Positions 55,422-64,000 of a DNA stretch of 64,000 nucleotides are shown here, in pieces. This DNA comes from Stenotrophomonas rhizophila. GTDB lineage: Bacteria > Pseudomonadota > Gammaproteobacteria > Xanthomonadales > Xanthomonadaceae. Under the pieces are notes generated by a model. It was not told the DNA's origin, did not search any database, and was given only the letters and a program-made list of their open reading frames with translations. A program made the translations under genes and the position numbers. Where the stretch lies: NCBI RefSeq assembly GCF_020857975.1, contig NZ_JACWUO010000006.1, positions 186,001-250,000 on the forward strand, given 5' to 3'. Within the stretch, counting starts at the first letter, position 1, and each line of letters begins with the position of its first letter.

Positions 55422-58292
55422 CTAGACCTCCACGCCCTCGTCTTCCTTGTACGCATCGACCGGGATGCAGGCGCACATCACGTTCTTGTCGCCGTAGACG
55501 TTGTCCACGCGCGCCACCGGCGGCCAGTACTTCTGCTGGCGCAGGCTGGCCAGCGGGAAGGCCGCCAGCTCGCGCGGGTAGGCATGCGACCACTCGCTGG
55601 CCGACACTGCCGTGGCGGTGTGCGGGGCGTGCTTGAGCGGGTTGTCCTCGCGGTCCAGGCGGCCGTCTTCGATCGCGGCGATTTCCTCGCGGATCTGGAT
55701 CATCGCGTTGATGAAGCGATCCAGCTCGTGCAGGGATTCGCTTTCGGTCGGTTCCACCATCAGCGTGCCGGCGACCGGGAAGCTCAGGGTCGGGGCGTGG
55801 AAGCCGAAGTCGATCAGGCGCTTGGCCACGTCTTCGGCGCCGATCCCGGAGGTCTTCTCCAGCGGGCGCACGTCCAGGATGCACTCGTGCGCGACCAGCC
55901 CGTTGCGGCCGGTGTACAGAGTCTTGAAGTGCGGGGCCAGGCGCTTGGCGATGTAGTTGGCGTTGAGCAGGGCCACCTGGGTCGCCTTGCGCAGGCCGGC
56001 GGTGCCCATCAGGGTGATGTACATCCAGCTGATCGGCAGGATCGAGGCGCTGCCGAAGCTGGCCGCGCTGACCATGCCGACATCGCCTTGCCCACCCAGC
56101 ACCTTGGGCAGGAACGGCGCCAGGTGCGCCTTGACCGCGCACGGGCCGACGCCCGGGCCGCCACCGCCATGCGGGATGCAGAAGGTCTTGTGCAGGTTCA
56201 GGTGCGAGACGTCCGAGCCCCACTTGCCGGGCTTGGCCACGCCGACCAGGGCGTTCATGTTGGCGCCGTCGGTATACACCTGGCCGCCGTGCTTGTGCAC
56301 GATCTCGCAGATTTCCACCACTTCTTCCTCGAACACACCATGCGTGGACGGGTAGGTGATCATCAACGCGGCCAGGCGGTCGCTGTACTTCTCGGCGTTG
56401 ACGCGGATGTCTTCCAGGTCGACGTTGCCGTTGGCATCGGTCTTGGTCACCACCACCTTCATGCCGCACATCTGCGCCGAGGCCGGGTTGGTGCCGTGCG
56501 CCGAATCGGGAATCAGGCAGACATCGCGATGGTCCTCGCCGCGCGAGCGGTGGTAGGCGCGGATCGCCAGCAGGCCGGCGTACTCGCCCTGCGCGCCGGA
56601 ATTGGGCTGCAGGCTGACCGCGTCGTAGCCGGTGCATTCCACCAGCATCGCTTCCAGCCCGTCGATCAGTTCCTTGTAGCCGGTGGCCTGGTCGGCCGGG
56701 GCCAGCGGGTGGATGTTGGCGAACTCCGGCCAGGTCACCGGGATCATCTCGGCGGTGGCGTTGAGCTTCATGGTGCAGCTGCCCAGCGGGATCATGGTGC
56801 GATCCATGGCCAGGTCCTTGTCGGCCAGCGAACGCAGGTAACGCAGCAGTTCGTGTTCGCTGTGGTGGGTGTTGAACACCGGGTGGGTCAGGAACGCACT
56901 GGTACGCACCAGGCCGTCCGGCAACGCATCGGCGGTGGCGGCGTCGAGGGCATCGACATCGACCGTGGCACCGAACAGCTGGCCGAGCGCGACGATGTCG
57001 TCGCGGGTGGTGGTCTCATCCAGGCTGATGCCGACCGCTTCGCTGTCGATCGCGCGCAGGTTGATGCGCGCCGCGGCCGCCTTGGCGTGGATTGCCTGGG
57101 CGTCGATGTCCTTGACGTGCAGGGTGTCGAAGAACTGCGCGCCGACGTTGATGCCGGCGTTGCGCAGCGCCGCGGCCAGGATCGCGGCCAGGCGGTGGGT
57201 GCGGCGGGCGATCCGGGTCAGGCCGTCCGGGCCGTGGTATACCGCGTACATCGAGGCCATCACCGCCAGCAGCACCTGCGCGGTGCAGATGTTGGAGGTG
57301 GCCTTCTCGCGGCGGATATGCTGCTCGCGGGTCTGCAGGGTCAGGCGGTAGGCGGCATTGCCCTGCGCATCGACCGAGACGCCGATCAGGCGGCCCGGCA
57401 TCGAACGCTTGTAGGCATCGCGGCAGGCCATGAAGGCGGCGTGCGGGCCGCCGAAGCCGAACGGCACGCCGAAACGCTGCGAGTTGCCCACCACGATGTC
57501 CGCGCCCCATTCGCCGGGGGCGGCGATCAGGGTCAGTGCGAGCAGGTCGGTGGCCACCGCGACCAGGCCGCCGCGCGCGTGCACGGCATCGGCCAGCGCC
57601 TTGTAGTCGCCGATATGGCCGAAGGTGTCCGGGTACTGCAGCAGCACGCCGTAGGCTTCGGCTTCCATCGCCTCGGCCGGGGTGCCCACGCGCAACACGA
57701 TGCCCAGCGGTTCTGCGCGGGTACGCAGCAGTTCCAGGGTCTGCGGGTGCACCGCGTCGTGCACGAAGAAGGTGTCGGACTTGCTCTTGGCCGAACGCTT
57801 GGCCAGGGTCATCGCTTCGGCCGCCGCGGTGGCTTCATCCAGCAGCGAGGCGTTGGCGATTTCCATGCCGGTCAGGTCGGCGCACAGGGTCTGGAAGTTG
57901 ATCAACGCTTCCATGCGGCCCTGCGAGATCTCGGCCTGGTAGGGGGTGTAGGCGGTGTACCAGGCCGGGTTTTCCAGCACGTTGCGCAGGATCACGTTCG
58001 GGGTGAGGGTGCCGTAGTAACCCTGGCCGATGAAGGTGCGGAACACCTGGTTCTTGTCGGCGATGGCGCGGATCTTGGTCAGCGCCTGCACTTCGGTCAG
58101 CGACTCGGGCAGGGCCAGCGGCGCCGGCGACTTGATCCCGGCCGGGACGATCGCATCGGTCAGCGCGTCCAGCGAGGCGTGGCCGACCACGGCCAGCATC
58201 TGCGCGATTTCGGCGTCGTTGGGGCCGATGTGGCGTTCGACGAACGCGTGGCTGTGTTCAAGCTCGCGCAGGGAGGGGCTGTTCTGGGACAT
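55422..58292 (-). CDS. gcvP: Glycine dehydrogenase (decarboxylating), P protein
   Basis: 956 residues, single-chain P protein of the glycine cleavage system. It decarboxylates glycine with pyridoxal phosphate and loads the methylamine on the H protein. Landmarks: [80 protein letters not shown] and the PLP-lysine region [20 protein letters not shown] near residue 700. Start ATG 58292 ([11 protein letters not shown]) matches relatives. It is controlled by the tandem glycine riboswitch just upstream. gcvT and gcvH are not in the window. Confidence 0.97.
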   Translation of the reverse strand: MSQNSPSLRELEHSHAFVERHIGPNDAEIAQMLAVVGHASLDALTDAIVPAGIKSPAPLALPESLTEVQALTKIRAIADKNQVFRTFIGQGYYGTLTPNVILRNVLENPAWYTAYTPYQAEISQGRMEALINFQTLCADLTGMEIANASLLDEATAAAEAMTLAKRSAKSKSDTFFVHDAVHPQTLELLRTRAEPLGIVLRVGTPAEAMEAEAYGVLLQYPDTFGHIGDYKALADAVHARGGLVAVATDLLALTLIAAPGEWGADIVVGNSQRFGVPFGFGGPHAAFMACRDAYKRSMPGRLIGVSVDAQGNAAYRLTLQTREQHIRREKATSNICTAQVLLAVMASMYAVYHGPDGLTRIARRTHRLAAILAAALRNAGINVGAQFFDTLHVKDIDAQAIHAKAAAARINLRAIDSEAVGISLDETTTRDDIVALGQLFGATVDVDALDAATADALPDGLVRTSAFLTHPVFNTHHSEHELLRYLRSLADKDLAMDRTMIPLGSCTMKLNATAEMIPVTWPEFANIHPLAPADQATGYKELIDGLEAMLVECTGYDAVSLQPNSGAQGEYAGLLAIRAYHRSRGEDHRDVCLIPDSAHGTNPASAQMCGMKVVVTKTDANGNVDLEDIRVNAEKYSDRLAALMITYPSTHGVFEEEVVEICEIVHKHGGQVYTDGANMNALVGVAKPGKWGSDVSHLNLHKTFCIPHGGGGPGVGPCAVKAHLAPFLPKVLGGQGDVGMVSAASFGSASILPISWMYITLMGTAGLRKATQVALLNANYIAKRLAPHFKTLYTGRNGLVAHECILDVRPLEKTSGIGAEDVAKRLIDFGFHAPTLSFPVAGTLMVEPTESESLHELDRFINAMIQIREEIAAIEDGRLDREDNPLKHAPHTATAVSASEWSHAYPRELAAFPLASLRQQKYWPPVARVDNVYGDKNVMCACIPVDAYKEDEGVEV

Positions 58293-58384
58293 GGCTGGCA
58301 TCTCGGAGTGTGGGCACGCACGTTCGGAAGCGCTGCAGGGCCGGCCGATCGCGGACGCGCGAACCGGTGGACCTTGCGGTCTTC

Positions 58385-58558
58385 CTGGGTGCCCCTCTGT
58401 CCTTTTGCCTGAGAGTTTAAAAGCGCGCATCTGCGTGCTTCGTGCCCCTTCGGCGCCGGCATTCGCCGGTCTCTCCAGAGTTTTGATGCAGGTGGTATCG
58501 GGCCTGAGCGATTACGGGCGTTGCGCCTTCGGCAGCGGGTGACCGCTTCTCCCACCGT
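58385..58558 (-). promoter_or_regulatory. Tandem glycine riboswitch upstream of gcvP
   Basis: On the minus strand two glycine-aptamer cores follow each other. Aptamer 1 has GGTGGGAGAAG, then GCCGAAGG, then CTCAGGCCCGATACCACC. Aptamer 2 has CTCTGGAGAGACC, then GCCGAAGGGGCA, then CTCAGGCAAAAGGACAGAG. These are the conserved elements of the cooperative two-aptamer glycine riboswitch, usually an ON switch for gcv genes. The expression platform should lie at 58293-58385. Confidence 0.93.
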
Positions 58559-58767
58559 GTAGCCCGGCGATTATAGCCCAGCGCCCCGCCCGGCTACGGC
58601 CTGCCAGGACATGAATGGGTGGGCAAGCGGGGCCGGATACGCCGCCGCAGGCATGGTGCCGGGCCGGGCAAAGCCCTATCATCATCGGATCCTCGTATTC
58701 ATCTGGCGCCGCCCGTTCCGGGCTGGCGCCCGCCGTGCATTGACGCATGGCCCTGACGGAAGACCGC

Positions 58768-59991
58768 ATGACGCCCGCCTCGCCCTCGACCCGCCGCCTG
58801 GCCCTGCTGCTCGCAGGGCTGGCGATGTTCGGTCCGTTCTCGATCGACACCATTTTCCCGGCCTTCCTGCTGCTGGGGCAACGCATGCAGGTGGACCAGG
58901 TCGCGGTGCAGCAGACCATCAGCGTGTACCTGCTGTTCTACGGGCTGATGGGCCTGGCGCATGGCCCGCTGTCCGATGCGTTCGGCCGCAAGCGGGTGAT
59001 CATCGGCGGGCTGGTGCTGTTCATCGGCGCCTCGGTCGGCTGCGCGCTGTCGACCGACATGACCACGCTGCTGGTGTTCCGCGCGCTGCAGGGCATGACC
59101 GCCGGCGTCGGCATGATCGTCGGCCGCGCGGTGATCCGCGATCTCTACCACGGTGCCGACGCGCAGCGCCTGATGAGCCAGGTCTCGATGATCTTCGGTG
59201 TTGCCCCGGCGATCGCGCCGATCATCGGCGGCTGGATCCTGCTCGGCGGCGGCGACTGGCCGTTGATCTTCTGGTTCCTGGTGCTGTTCGGGCTGGTGCT
59301 GCTGCTGGCTACCGGCAAGTGGTTGCCCGAAACCCATCCGCCGGAAGCACGCACGCCGTTGTCGATGCGCGAGCTGCTGCGCAGCTACCTGCACATGGGC
59401 TCCAACCCGCGTCTGCTGCGCCTGGCGGCGGCCGGTGCGCTGAGTTTCTCCGGGATCTTCCTGTACATCTCCTCGGCGCCGGTGTTCGTGATGCAGCACC
59501 TCAAGCTGGGCGAGGGCGATTTCGCCTGGTTGTTCATCCCCACCATCGGCGGCATGACCATGGGCTCGTTCCTGTCCGGGCGGATGGCCGGGCGGGTGGT
59601 GGCGCCGCGGCAGGTCGCGATCGGTTTCGGGCTGTGCGCGGTGTCGGCGCTGCTCAACCTGGGCTATGTGCTGTCGGTGCCGCAGATCGAACTGCCGTGG
59701 GCGGTGCTGCCGATCTTCCTTGGCGGTGTGGGCATGGCACTGATCTTCCCGATCCTGGCGCTGGCGGTGCTGGACATGTACCCGCACCAGCGCGGGCTGG
59801 CCTCCTCGATGCAGATGTTCATCCAGCTGATGACCAGCACGCTGGTGGCCGGGGTGGTCTCGCCGCTGCTCAGCGCCAGCCCGGTGCACCTGGCGCTGGG
59901 CTATGCCGGCTTCTTCGCCGTCGGCGCCAGCCTCTGGTATTGGGAGCGCCACCGCGAGCGCCGCCGCGAGAGGCTCGCCCCGGGCCAGTGA
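58768..59991 (+). CDS. Bcr/CflA-family multidrug efflux MFS transporter
   Basis: 407 residues with twelve membrane helices, DHA1 type. Landmarks: FGPFSIDTIFPAFLLLGQRM at helix 1, GPLSDAFGRKRVIIGGLVLF (motif A), RALQGMTAGVGMIVGRAVIR, and APIIGGWILLGGGDWPLIFW (motif C-like). ATG 58768 is preferred because GGAAGA lies 5 nt ahead; ATG 58747 adds seven residues without a ribosome site. Substrate could be bicyclomycin, sulfonamides or similar drugs. It is divergent from the riboswitch-gcvP unit. Confidence 0.9.
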   Translation: MTPASPSTRRLALLLAGLAMFGPFSIDTIFPAFLLLGQRMQVDQVAVQQTISVYLLFYGLMGLAHGPLSDAFGRKRVIIGGLVLFIGASVGCALSTDMTTLLVFRALQGMTAGVGMIVGRAVIRDLYHGADAQRLMSQVSMIFGVAPAIAPIIGGWILLGGGDWPLIFWFLVLFGLVLLLATGKWLPETHPPEARTPLSMRELLRSYLHMGSNPRLLRLAAAGALSFSGIFLYISSAPVFVMQHLKLGEGDFAWLFIPTIGGMTMGSFLSGRMAGRVVAPRQVAIGFGLCAVSALLNLGYVLSVPQIELPWAVLPIFLGGVGMALIFPILALAVLDMYPHQRGLASSMQMFIQLMTSTLVAGVVSPLLSASPVHLALGYAGFFAVGASLWYWERHRERRRERLAPGQ

Positions 59992-60107
59992 CCGCTGCTG
60001 CGGCCGGCGGTGGCCCCTTGCCAGGCCGGGCCGGGCTGCCCATGCACCGGCCCGGAAACGCCCGTGCGGTATCCTTTGCGCTTTGATGCAGTCCGGAAAT
60101 CCCCCGC

Positions 60108-60500
60108 ATGTCGACCACCTCCAAACTGCGCCGCGACATCCGCCGGCGCCGCGAAACCCAGGCCGCCAACCGCGAGCAGGCCGCCGCCGCGCCGGTGGAG
60201 CCGCATGCCGAACTGCGCGACCAGCAGCGCACGCTGCTGGCCGGGATCGTGCGCCGCGACGGTGAGTGGGTACTGGGCATGGATGGGCGCATTGCCGGCC
60301 AGACCCCCAGCGCGGCGCGGGTGCTGGCGCTGATCATGCAGGCCGCCGAACTGCACGAACGCCAGGGCACGCCGGTGCGGCTGGTGTATTCGGATGCGTT
60401 GAAGGACGCCGCGCATGCCGAGGCCAAGGCCGATGGCAAGGATTTCGAACAGTTCAAGCTGGAGTTCGCGGCCTCGTTGAAGCCCAAAGCGCAGGCGTAG
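60108..60500 (+). CDS. Small conserved protein of unknown function
   Basis: 130 residues, highly charged. A basic N-terminus (TTSKLRRDIRRRRETQAANR) is followed by a helical segment (LRDQQRTLLAGIVRRDGEWV) and a short beta/helix core (TPSAARVLALIMQAAELHER, then LVYSDALKDAAHAEA). No signal peptide or membrane helix. No recognised family; the look is of a cytosolic protein conserved in the same bacterial family. Its TAG stop is the TAG of a GTAG REP unit (60497-60519). Confidence 0.65.
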   Translation: MSTTSKLRRDIRRRRETQAANREQAAAAPVEPHAELRDQQRTLLAGIVRRDGEWVLGMDGRIAGQTPSAARVLALIMQAAELHERQGTPVRLVYSDALKDAAHAEAKADGKDFEQFKLEFAASLKPKAQA

Positions 60501-60519
60501 GTCCGACCCGTGGTCGGAC
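60497..60519 (+). repeat. GTAG/SMAG-type REP hairpin overlapping a stop codon
   Basis: GTAG, then perfect arms GTCCGACC and GGTCGGAC around CGT. The TAG at 60498-60500 is the stop codon of the upstream small gene. Confidence 0.87.
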
Positions 60520-60643
60520 GCTGCTCGTTCCGCTACCGCGGTGCATGAAAGAACCAACGAAAAAGGTTCTTCGCCGATTTACGGGAAGTCAGCTGCGCAC
60601 TAAAGCCTCAGATCAACGGCGATGGCCGACGTATGCCCTGATT

Positions 60644-60772
60644 GGGCTGGCGCGGGTGGGTTGGCGGGACACGCCGTGAACCCCTCCTTGGGGGCTTGGC
60701 GAAAACATCCATGTTTTCGACAGTCCCGCCAACCCACCCACGCCAGCCCTCCACACATGGCTGGCACGCATG
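60644..60772. repeat. Cruciform-type dispersed repeat, copy 1
   Basis: 27-bp inverted arms at 60644-60670 and 60723-60749, with one mismatch (core GGTGGGTTGGCGGGAC). Inside is a second hairpin, GAAAACATCCATGTTTTC (60701-60718). The shared tail TCCACACATGGCTGG follows. A second copy in the same orientation lies at 63528-63660. Confidence 0.88.
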
Positions 60773-60824
60773 GAAAAGCGTAGGTCCTAGCCACGCTCGA
60801 GCAGCGTGAAGCCGAGACGATGCG

Positions 60825-60847
60825 TGTCCGACCATGGGTCGGACCTA
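60825..60847 (-). repeat. GTAG/SMAG-type REP hairpin
   Basis: On the minus strand GTAG, then GTCCGACC and GGTCGGAC around CAT, opposite to the unit at 60497 and of the same arm sequence. Confidence 0.87.
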
Positions 60848-61048
60848 CCTGTGATGGGGTTGCCAGGAACTGGAGCAACGTCAGACCGTGGTCGGGCAGC
60901 TGTTGCTGTTGCCCGTGATTTTGATCTTGATCTACCTCCCCCTTGGAGCGAGCCGAGCATCGCAATCCCATGCGTCCGGACACGGGCGCGTTGCGACGCG
61001 TTCTTCACTACGGGGTTCGTTGTTACGGAGGCGCGGGCGTGTTCTTTG

Positions 61049-61148
61049 GTTACTTTCTTGCACGAGCACCAGCGCCGCAGGAGCGGCGCGGAACAGCGCA
61101 GCTGGCCCGTAGGGTGGCGCACACGGATGTGCGCCATCAGAAAGTAAC
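61049..61148. repeat. Inverted repeat enclosing a GTAG hairpin
   Basis: Perfect 10-bp ends GTTACTTTCT (61049-61058) and AGAAAGTAAC (61139-61148) with 80 bp between. Inside, GTAG (61109-61112) heads a stem TGGCGCACA/TGTGCGCCA. It resembles a small non-autonomous element; no flanking target duplication is obvious. Confidence 0.6.
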
Positions 61149-61230
61149 TCGCGCCCCGTAGGGGCACGAAACGCTTTTGACGTTATCCGCGAAGCGGAAA
61201 CAGCAGCGGCAACAACCGGACAACGGCCGG

Positions 61231-61271
61231 GCCCACCCGGTGGCATGCCCCCATAGTGCCACCGGGTGGGC
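61231..61271. repeat. 15-bp perfect palindrome arms
   Basis: GCCCACCCGGTGGCA (61231-61245) and TGCCACCGGGTGGGC (61257-61271) with an 11-nt loop; no T run. It is upstream of the bidirectional terminator at 61303. Confidence 0.75.
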
Positions 61272-61302
61272 TGTAGCCCCGGACATCGGCGAAGAACCAA
61301 CG

Positions 61303-61331
61303 AAAAAGCCGGCCCAAGGGCCGGCTTTTTT
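61303..61331. terminator. Bidirectional terminator after the M2 peptidase gene
   Basis: AAAAAGCCGGCCC and GGGCCGGCTTTTT arms around a 2-nt loop, with T runs on both strands. It lies 44 bp past the stop of the minus-strand peptidase gene. Confidence 0.88.
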
Positions 61332-61374
61332 CGTCCCATCACCGCGCAGCCGACCCTTGGTTGGCTGCATCTTC

Positions 61375-63369
61375 TCAGCGGGTGGCCGGAGCCGCCGCCG
61401 GTTTGGCCGCGGCAGTGGCGGCCGGGGCCTTCCAACCGCACATCTGGCCCTGGTTCTGCTGCTTGAGCCAGTCGTTGACCGGGGTGAAGTACTCGATCAT
61501 CGGGCCGGCGTCGAGCTTGTCGCCGCCGGTGATCTCGCGCAGGGTGGCCTGCCACGGCTGGCTGGCGCCCTTGCTCAGCATCGCCCAGAACTTCTGCCCG
61601 GCTTCCTTGTTGCCGTAGAAGCTGCACTGGTGCAGCGGGCCCTTGTAGCCGGCGGCATCGCACAGGCCCTTGTAGAACTGGAACTGCAGGATGCGCGCCA
61701 GGAAGTAGCGCGTATACGGAGTGTTGCCCGGTACGTGGTACTTGGCGCCCGGATCGAAGAACTCCTCGCCGCGGGTGCTGGCCGGGGCCACGCCCTGGTA
61801 CTTGGCCTTCAGGTCCCACCAGGCCTGGTTGTAGTGGTCCGGGGTGATCGAACCGTCGAACACGCCCCAGCGCCAGCGGTCGATCATCAGGCCGAACGGC
61901 AGGAACGACACGCCGCTCAGGGCCATGCGCATCTGTGCGTTGATGGTGGCTTCGCGGCTTTCCTGCGGTTTGTCGACCAGGCCGATCGAGTTGAGGTACT
62001 GCGGGGTCATCGCCAGCACGATGGTGTCGCCGATCGCTTCGTGGAAGCCATCGTTGGCACCGCCCTGGAACAGCGGCGGCAGCGGGTTGTAGGCCAGGTC
62101 GTAATAGATGTGGCCCAGCTCGTGGTAGATGGTGGTGAAGTTTTCTTCGGTCGGCTTGATGCACATCTTGGTGCGCACGTCGCCGTCCATGTTCATGTCC
62201 CAGGCACTGGCATGGCAGACCACGTCGCGATCCAGCGGCTTGATGAACTGGGTCTTGTCCCAGTACGACTTGGGCAGTGCCGGCATGCCCAGCGAGACGT
62301 AGAAGTCCTGCGCGCGTTCGGTCATCTGCTTGGCGGTGCGCAGTTCGGCCTCACGCTGGGCCTTGAACAGGGCTTCGACGTTGGCGTTGCTGCTGCCGGC
62401 CTTGGCCAGCGCGCCGCTGAGGTTGGTCTGGTACTGCTTTTCCAGCGCGGCGGTGATGTCCAGGCTGCCGGCGCCGGGATAGGGTTCCAGCTGGTCCCAC
62501 AGGTTGGACCAGTCCTGCTGCCACATGTTGCCCAGCAGGTGGGCGGCGATCAGGCCGCCGTCGGTCTCGGCCTTGTCCTTGCCGTAGGTGGTGTCGAGCT
62601 TGGTGCGGGCGTAGCAGTGCAGCTGCTCGTACATCGGCTTGACCTGTTCCCACAGGCGGTCGGTTTCCGGGCCGATCTGTTCGGGCGGCATGTCATAGCC
62701 GCTGCGCCACATCTGGCCGGCATCGGCAAAGCCCATTTCCTTGGCGCCTTCGTTGACCAGGCCGACGAAGCGCTGGTAGTCGGCGCGCATCGGCTTGGTG
62801 GTGGCGTGCCAGCCCTGCCAGGCGTCCAGCTGCTTGTCGTAATCACGGCTGCGCGCCAGGACCTGTTCCAGCTCGCCCAGCTGGCGGCAGCTGGCCGGGT
62901 TGGCGTCGTCGGTGCAGTACTTGCCCGAGCCGTAGGCGCCTTCCATGCGGCTGGCGATGCGGGTCAGTTCGGACAGCTTGGCCGGGTCGCGCGGGGCCGG
63001 CATGGAGGTCATCAGTTTGAGCAGGTGGATCTGGCGCTTGGTGTCTTCGCTCATCGGCTGGCCGTCATACGTGGCGGCCTGGGTGATCCAGCCGTTGAGC
63101 ACGGTCAGCCAGCGTTCGTTGGCCTTGGCCGCCACCCGCTCGGAGTCGTCGTTGATGTAGGTCGACGACAGCCACTGCGCCGAGGTCATTTCCGGGTACA
63201 TGGCCTTGTACTCGGCGTTGACGCGGGCGATGAACTGGTCTGCGCTTTCGCCGGGCTTGGCGGTGTTGGCAGCCGGGGCATCGGCCGGGGTGGGGTCCTT
63301 CTGGCAGGCCGCCAGCGTCAGTGCGGCAGCACCGACAGCCAGGGCCAGCAGGAGCGGGCGGTGGTTCAC
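61375..63369 (-). CDS. M2-family (ACE-like) dipeptidyl carboxypeptidase lipoprotein
   Basis: 664 residues. The start is GTG 63369, preceded by AAGGATG; it gives a signal peptide (NHRPLLLALAVGAAALTLAA) with lipobox LAAC, so it is a lipoprotein. The M2 metallopeptidase core has the zinc motif HELGH (His416-His420, catalytic Glu417) in TTIYHELGHIYYDLAYN and the third ligand in HEAIGD (His443, Glu444). Other ACE landmarks are PPLFQGGANDGFHE and YHVPGNTPYTRYFLA. It probably trims C-terminal dipeptides from peptides in the periplasm. An AP-rich tail (APAATAAAKPAAAPATR) ends it. Two copies of a cruciform repeat lie on either side. Confidence 0.93.
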   Translation of the reverse strand: MNHRPLLLALAVGAAALTLAACQKDPTPADAPAANTAKPGESADQFIARVNAEYKAMYPEMTSAQWLSSTYINDDSERVAAKANERWLTVLNGWITQAATYDGQPMSEDTKRQIHLLKLMTSMPAPRDPAKLSELTRIASRMEGAYGSGKYCTDDANPASCRQLGELEQVLARSRDYDKQLDAWQGWHATTKPMRADYQRFVGLVNEGAKEMGFADAGQMWRSGYDMPPEQIGPETDRLWEQVKPMYEQLHCYARTKLDTTYGKDKAETDGGLIAAHLLGNMWQQDWSNLWDQLEPYPGAGSLDITAALEKQYQTNLSGALAKAGSSNANVEALFKAQREAELRTAKQMTERAQDFYVSLGMPALPKSYWDKTQFIKPLDRDVVCHASAWDMNMDGDVRTKMCIKPTEENFTTIYHELGHIYYDLAYNPLPPLFQGGANDGFHEAIGDTIVLAMTPQYLNSIGLVDKPQESREATINAQMRMALSGVSFLPFGLMIDRWRWGVFDGSITPDHYNQAWWDLKAKYQGVAPASTRGEEFFDPGAKYHVPGNTPYTRYFLARILQFQFYKGLCDAAGYKGPLHQCSFYGNKEAGQKFWAMLSKGASQPWQATLREITGGDKLDAGPMIEYFTPVNDWLKQQNQGQMCGWKAPAATAAAKPAAAPATR

Positions 63370-63822
63370 GGGGACATCCTTGGGTGGTGACAGACCGGCG
63401 AAGGCTAGTGGGCTGCCCGCTGCACTGCAAGGGGCAGGGCAGCAACGTCCACTGCGCAGGACGCTTGAGTTGGGGCTGGATGGTCCCTTTTCCATTCAAA
63501 AGCAGTTGGCCGCCACGGCTCCGGGAGCGGGTCGGTGCGGATGGGTTGTCGGGACACGCCGCAAGTACGTCCCTGTAGGCTCGGCGAGAACATCCATGTT
63601 TTCGACGGTCCCGCCAACCCACCCACACCGACCCGTCCACACATGGCTGGTGCACATGGCAAACGCAACGACCGATGCTGTGGTTCGGCTGTGGGAGTGG
63701 CTTGCAGGAACTTGATTCTGGTGCCCGGCGAGGAAGAACCTTGGGGGCCAGGGTCTGGCCACCCCGGCCCGAGCGGAACTGGGAATAGCCAGCAGCTTCA
63801 CGCTTTCAGCAGATCTAGTGGT
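63370..63822. other. Gene-free stretch upstream of the M2 peptidase
   Basis: About 450 bp between the divergent-looking repeat copy and the next gene. It contains repeat copy 2 (63528-63660). The remainder shows nothing recognisable; the peptidase promoter should lie in 63380-63520. Confidence 0.55.
63528..63660. repeat. Cruciform-type dispersed repeat, copy 2
   Basis: 28-bp arms at 63528-63555 and 63608-63635 (three mismatches), inner GAGAACATCCATGTTTTC (63586-63603) and the tail TCCACACATGGCTGG. It has the same layout and orientation as copy 1 at 60644, about 2.9 kb away. Confidence 0.87.
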
Positions 63823-64000
63823 CTATGCCTCGCACCCGGCAAACAGATCGCGGTCGCGCTCGTAGACCGCGGTTTTGACCTGCATCAGCCCCAATACCGA
63901 TGGGAACAGGTTGTCGTGGTCGGTGTACTGGCCGGCGCGCTGTCGCACGCAGGCCAGGTTGAGCCCGCGGTTGGCGGCGAAGGCGGGAGAGAACCACATC
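63823..64000 (-). CDS. Probable lipid A phosphoethanolamine transferase, C-terminal end (runs off the right edge)
   Basis: Only the last 58 residues are present and the frame is too short to stand out. The minus-strand reading MWFSPAFAANRGLNL, then RQRAGQYTDHDNLFPSVLGL and MQVKTAVYERDRDLFAGCEA closely follows the C-terminus of EptA-type sulfatase-fold enzymes: a DNLF-x-SVLGL zinc-site region ending in a terminal Cys-containing tail. EptA adds phosphoethanolamine to lipid A in the periplasm and gives polymyxin resistance. The family call rests on this tail alone. Confidence 0.7.
   Translation of the reverse strand, partial: MWFSPAFAANRGLNLACVRQRAGQYTDHDNLFPSVLGLMQVKTAVYERDRDLFAGCEA

Larger units (their letters stand above)
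60501..61374. other. Gene-free, repeat-rich stretch
   Basis: About 870 bp without a convincing gene. It holds a cruciform-type repeat (60644-60772), a REP unit (60825-60847), a GTAG hairpin inside a larger inverted repeat (61049-61148), a 15-bp palindrome (61231-61271) and the terminator of the peptidase gene (61303-61331). Open frames across it are not conserved-looking and are broken by the palindromes. Confidence 0.7.

Noticed and set aside
60600..61370. Small open frames in the repeat-rich stretch
   Set aside because: They run through palindromes that also occur at 63528-63660, have no ribosome sites and no conserved-looking product.

Overview
The window looks like chromosomal core DNA from a gamma-proteobacterium of the Xanthomonadaceae, most likely Stenotrophomonas or a close relative. 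GC content and GC3 are very high. Gene clusters such as hflK-hflC-DUF2065-purA, prpR/prpB-prpC-acnD-prpF-prpD and the alpha-2-macroglobulin/PBP1C pair are typical of that family. At least a dozen intergenic hairpins start with GTAG, like the SMAG/GTAG REP elements described in Stenotrophomonas maltophilia. No rRNA, tRNA, prophage, IS element or CRISPR array was seen.

Layout. 1-1457 (minus): YceI / cytochrome b561 / YceI operon, cut at the left edge. 1659-9022 (plus): two tandem paralogous hybrid sensor kinases with periplasmic propeller sensors. 9086-10489 (minus): DHA2-type efflux pump. 10652-13759 (minus): hemE, a WGR-domain protein, aroB and aroK. 13855-15547: dodecin, a glycerate-kinase-like P-loop kinase (minus) and pdxH. 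15741-25055: 2-methylcitrate (propionate) locus, with sigma-54 regulator PrpR divergent from prpB-prpC-acnD-prpF-prpD. 25162-32507: alpha-2-macroglobulin lipoprotein and PBP1C. 32520-36360: ferritin-like protein, peroxiredoxin, CbpA-like DnaJ, PilH-like response regulator and YhdH-type reductase. 36511-40348: hflK, hflC, a DUF2065 protein and purA. 40594-42726: a chemoreceptor between two near-identical terminators. 42807-44129: a decayed DJ-1/PfpI gene and an unknown membrane protein. 44287-49293 (minus): a 1668-residue autotransporter. 49781-52366 (minus): lysine-rich histone-H1-like protein and KatE. 52534-54708: PAS/AraC regulator and amino-acid permease. 54751-58292 (minus): DUF1993 protein and gcvP, with a tandem glycine riboswitch. 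58768-60500: Bcr/CflA efflux pump and a small conserved protein. 60501-61374: a gene-free stretch full of palindromes. 61375-63369 (minus): M2 peptidase lipoprotein. 63823-64000 (minus): C-terminal end of a probable phosphoethanolamine transferase.

How genes work together. PrpR and the sigma-54 promoter upstream of prpB should switch on propionyl-CoA breakdown: PrpC makes 2-methylcitrate, AcnD/PrpF or PrpD dehydrate it, and PrpB cleaves methylisocitrate. HflK/HflC form the membrane complex that restrains FtsH. Alpha-2-macroglobulin and PBP1C are a conserved envelope-defence and repair pair. The ferritin-like protein, peroxiredoxin, KatE and the histone-like protein suggest oxidative or stationary-phase protection.

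No clearly new multi-gene system was found. The most unusual signals are: REP elements whose GTAG supplies the stop codon of neighbouring genes; two direct copies of a cruciform-forming repeat around the M2 peptidase gene; repeats 34 bp apart in the prpR-prpB control region; and a PfpI pseudogene that has lost its catalytic cysteine.
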